Source of the DNA: an uncultured Ruminiclostridium sp.
Lineage (GTDB): Bacteria; Bacillota; Clostridia; Oscillospirales; Ruminococcaceae
Assembly: GCA_910585505.1 (NCBI GenBank)
Contig: CAJUFF010000121.1
Span: 2,034-8,891 of the forward strand
Length of the DNA: 6,858 bases
Direction of reading: 5' to 3'
In this document: in pieces, positions 5,674 through 6,858 of the stretch
Layout of the letters: every line of letters starts with the position of its first letter
Numbering within the stretch: the stretch's first letter is position 1
Translations under genes and position numbers: made by a program
Notes under the pieces: model-generated
The model's input: the letters and a program-made list of their open reading frames with translations, nothing else
Told to the model about the DNA's origin: nothing
The model's database searches: none

Positions 5674-6030
5674 ATGGTAACGGAAAAAGAGCTTCAAGAA
5701 GCCATTGACGAGTTGGAGGAAGCGCCCGGAAGTTATAAGGGGTGCGCCATGCTCGCGGCGCTTTACGCTTTGAAAGATAGATATTACGGTGATGGGGGCG
5801 ATTTTTCCGGGTCTTTGAGCAGGAAAGATACTTCTACCCGTTTTTCCTCTTTTTCCGGAGGCGGTGATTCGGATTGGGATTCCACTATAAACGGCGGCGA
5901 AGACAGTGAGTTTTTGAGAGCCGTTCGGGGGAAGAGCTGGGGTGAAGTGCTTCCTGTGGTTGACGAGTTGGTAACAGCAGTTAAGGTTTTGCAGCCACAG
6001 TTGTATGGGGCGTTTTTGAGGAGGTTTTGA
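5674..6030 (+). CDS. Two-helical-domain protein with Ser/Gly/Asp linker (118 aa)
   Basis: Function unknown. Residues ~3-38 (EKELQEAIDELEEAPGSYKG, then CAMLAALYALKDRYYGD) are helical, residues ~39-75 are a disordered Ser/Gly/Asp linker, and residues ~77-117 are helical again (SEFLRAVRGKSWGEVLPVVD, then ELVTAVKVLQPQLYGAFLRRF). This is the same helix-linker-helix layout as the preceding protein, and the two genes are five bases apart, with a GAGGAG ribosome binding site (5660-5665) inside the last codons of the upstream gene. It is the last gene of the cassette, followed directly by a terminator. The proteins may be partners. Confidence 0.85.
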   Translation: MVTEKELQEAIDELEEAPGSYKGCAMLAALYALKDRYYGDGGDFSGSLSRKDTSTRFSSFSGGGDSDWDSTINGGEDSEFLRAVRGKSWGEVLPVVDELVTAVKVLQPQLYGAFLRRF

Positions 6031-6039
6031 TATTTTTCG

Positions 6040-6074
6040 GCCGCTTGTTTTTTGGAAACGGGCGGCGGTTTTTT
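6040..6074 (+). terminator. Intrinsic terminator ending the seven-gene cassette
   Basis: GCCGCTTGTTT (6040-6050) pairs with AAACGGGCGGC (6056-6066), eleven pairs with two G-T wobbles, around TTTGG, followed by GGTTTTTT. It begins ten bases after the last stop codon. Confidence 0.85.
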
Positions 6075-6091
6075 GTGTTGTTTTTTGTGTT
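6068..6091. repeat. Two exact tandem copies of a 12-base T-rich unit
   Basis: GTTTTTTGTGTT occurs twice in a row, providing two T-runs after the cassette terminator. It is probably simple slippage. Confidence 0.8.
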
Positions 6092-6168
6092 GCATAAATT
6101 CTTAAAATCTTAAAAATACAGTTAAAATTTTAAAAATTTGGTTAGGATTTTGAGATTTGAGAGACGGG

Positions 6169-6212
6169 AAAACCCGCGCTGTAAAAGGGTTTGCTTTTAC
6201 AGCACGGGTTTT
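6169..6212. terminator. Bidirectional terminator between the cassette and the tRNA operon
   Basis: AAAACCCG (6169-6176) plus GCTGTAAAAG (6178-6187) pair with CTTTTACAGC (6194-6203) plus CGGGTTTT (6205-6212): 18 pairs with one C-A mismatch and a six-base loop. A T-run at 6218-6223 follows on the plus strand. On the minus strand the stem itself ends in TTTT, and it follows the tRNA-Ala gene by 15 bases. It suits termination from both converging directions. Confidence 0.8.
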
Positions 6213-6227
6213 GCCTGTTTTTTGATT

Positions 6228-6303
6228 TGGTGGAGCATACGGGATTCGAACCCGTGACCTCCACACTGCCAGTGTGGCGCGCTCCCAACTGCGCCAATAC
6301 CCC
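6228..6303 (-). tRNA. tRNA-Ala (anticodon GGC)
   Basis: On the minus strand the acceptor arms GGGGTAT and ATGCTCC pair fully (with wobbles). The anticodon arm CCACA-CTGGCAG-TGTGG has GGC at the anticodon position, the T arm contains GGTTCGAATCC, and ACCA is encoded at the end. 76 bases. It is last in the three-tRNA operon. Confidence 0.95.
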
Positions 6304-6329
6304 ATAAAATCTTATTTGAATAAAAAAAT

Positions 6330-6404
6330 TGGTGACCCGTACGGGAATCGAACCCATGTTTCCGCCGTGAAAGGGCGGTGTCTTAACCGCTTGACCAACG
6401 GGCC
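6330..6404 (-). tRNA. tRNA-Glu (anticodon TTC)
   Basis: Minus strand: acceptor arms GGCCCGT and ACGGGTC, anticodon arm CCGCC-CTTTCAC-GGCGG with TTC, T arm with GGTTCGATTCC, and encoded CCA. 75 bases. It is the middle gene of the operon, 26 bases from tRNA-Ala and 4 bases from tRNA-Met. Confidence 0.95.
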
Positions 6405-6408
6405 ATTA

Positions 6409-6485
6409 TGGTAGCGGCAATTGGACTTGAACCAACGACACCCTGGGTATGAACCAAGTGCTCTAGCCAACTGAGCTATGCCGCC
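6409..6485 (-). tRNA. Elongator tRNA-Met (anticodon CAT)
   Basis: Minus strand: acceptor arms GGCGGCA and TGCCGCT (first pair G-T), anticodon arm CTTGG-TTCATAC-CCAGG with CAT, and encoded CCA. 77 bases. The anticodon stem lacks the three G-C pairs typical of initiator tRNA, and the first acceptor pair is G-T rather than the initiator's mismatched C1-A72, so this is the elongator form. It closely resembles the Bacillus elongator sequence as I remember it. A tRNA-Ile2 with modified CAT is less likely. Confidence 0.9.
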
Positions 6486-6526
6486 ACATTATGACTTAAA
6501 ACTATTATTGTTTCAATGACTTATTT

Positions 6527-6555
6527 ATTATATCACAAGCTCTTTAATTTGTCAA
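6527..6555 (-). promoter_or_regulatory. Consensus sigma-A promoter for the tRNA operon
   Basis: On the minus strand TTGACA (6555-6550) is followed after exactly 17 bases by TATAAT (6532-6527). Both hexamers are perfect. The expected start near 6520 lies about 35 bases before tRNA-Met. Such a promoter fits a constitutive, strongly expressed stable-RNA operon. Confidence 0.9.
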
Positions 6556-6858
6556 CACTTTTTTTAAAATATTTTACATTTTTAGAGAAATTTTTCTTTT
6601 AACATATTTACAAAACAATTTCCACTGCTTTTTTTCATTGTCACTTAATTTTTCACCTACTTATTAAAAAATTTCAGGGATGTGCAAAACTCAATTTCGC
6701 AAACGCAGCTCTACAATATATAGCAGGAGTTTGCACAAATTACTCCATATAAGGTGCTAACTTTATAAGAAATTTGTGTTTTGCTCATCTCTAAAAAATT
6801 TTATAGCCTTGAGCAAAACTCAAAAACCCGTATCTCAAAAGGTTTTCCAGCCTTACTC
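6556..6858. other. Gene-free AT-rich region
   Basis: No credible reading frame is visible on either strand. The first ~120 bases are A/T homopolymer-rich; the last ~180 carry the repeats described separately. It may be the upstream region of a gene beyond the right edge, or an element boundary. Confidence 0.6.
6679..6824. repeat. Cluster of GCAAAAC-type motifs in both orientations
   Basis: Copies: plus GATGTGCAAAACTCAATTT (6679-6697), minus AATTTGTGCAAACTCCTGC (ends at 6723-6741), minus AGATGAGCAAAACACAAATT (6790-6771), and plus TTGAGCAAAACTCAAAAAC (6809-6827). The first pair can form a stem (GTGCAAAACTC with GAGTTTGCAC, one bulge), and the last pair a 15-base stem with one mismatch (6773-6787 with 6810-6824). 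This may be a structured RNA, a binding-site array or a small repeat element. Confidence 0.55.

Noticed and set aside
6102..6357. Two minus-strand reading frames through the tRNA region
   Set aside because: They cover tRNA-Ala and part of tRNA-Glu, whose cloverleaf structures explain the sequence.
6409..6485. Initiator tRNA (fMet)
   Set aside because: It lacks the three consecutive G-C pairs in the anticodon stem and the C1-A72 mismatch of initiators.

Overview
The window looks like part of a chromosomal element of a low-to-mid-GC Gram-positive bacterium, most likely a gut-type Clostridia (Oscillospiraceae/Ruminococcaceae-like). The reasons are strong AAGGAGG-type ribosome binding sites, GTG and TTG starts, a near-perfect sigma-A promoter, CCA-encoding tRNA genes, and small proteins resembling families I remember, from memory only, from Clostridia genomes and their phage-like islands. 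No integrase, capsid, terminase or tape-measure gene is visible, so a prophage origin is inferred from the tail-fibre-like protein and not proven.

Left part (1-1946): the 3' portion, or all, of a large fibre-like gene. Its product has an N-terminal domain I cannot name, about 16-17 short glycine/asparagine-rich beta-roll repeats, and a C-terminal coiled coil. It ends in a perfect 12-bp inverted repeat. Next (1947-2661) is a tight three-gene set: a small single-pass membrane protein, a 27-residue very basic peptide and a sigma-70 region-4-like helix-turn-helix protein. These genes overlap and end in an intrinsic terminator, followed by a second terminator-like hairpin.

Middle (2742-6074): seven small co-directional genes. 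They encode a probable papain-like cysteine peptidase, a Gln/Tyr-rich protein with a short globular core and coiled coil, a 73-residue helical protein, a 272-residue Gly-rich membrane/Cys-rich protein, a 134-residue Cys-rich beta protein, and two helical proteins with disordered Gly/Ser-rich centres. A structured 107-base spacer with an internal terminator lies between the fourth and fifth genes, and a strong terminator closes the set. This cassette is the best candidate for an undescribed system. The gene content suggests an assembled, disulfide- or metal-stabilised surface or virion-like structure with a dedicated peptidase, but that function is inference.

Right part (6075-6858): an AT-rich spacer and a bidirectional terminator lie between the cassette and a convergent minus-strand operon of three tRNA genes (elongator Met-CAT, Glu-TTC, Ala-GGC). 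The tRNA operon has its own consensus promoter. The last 370 bases hold no gene but carry several copies of a GCAAAAC-type motif in both orientations, forming two potential hairpins.
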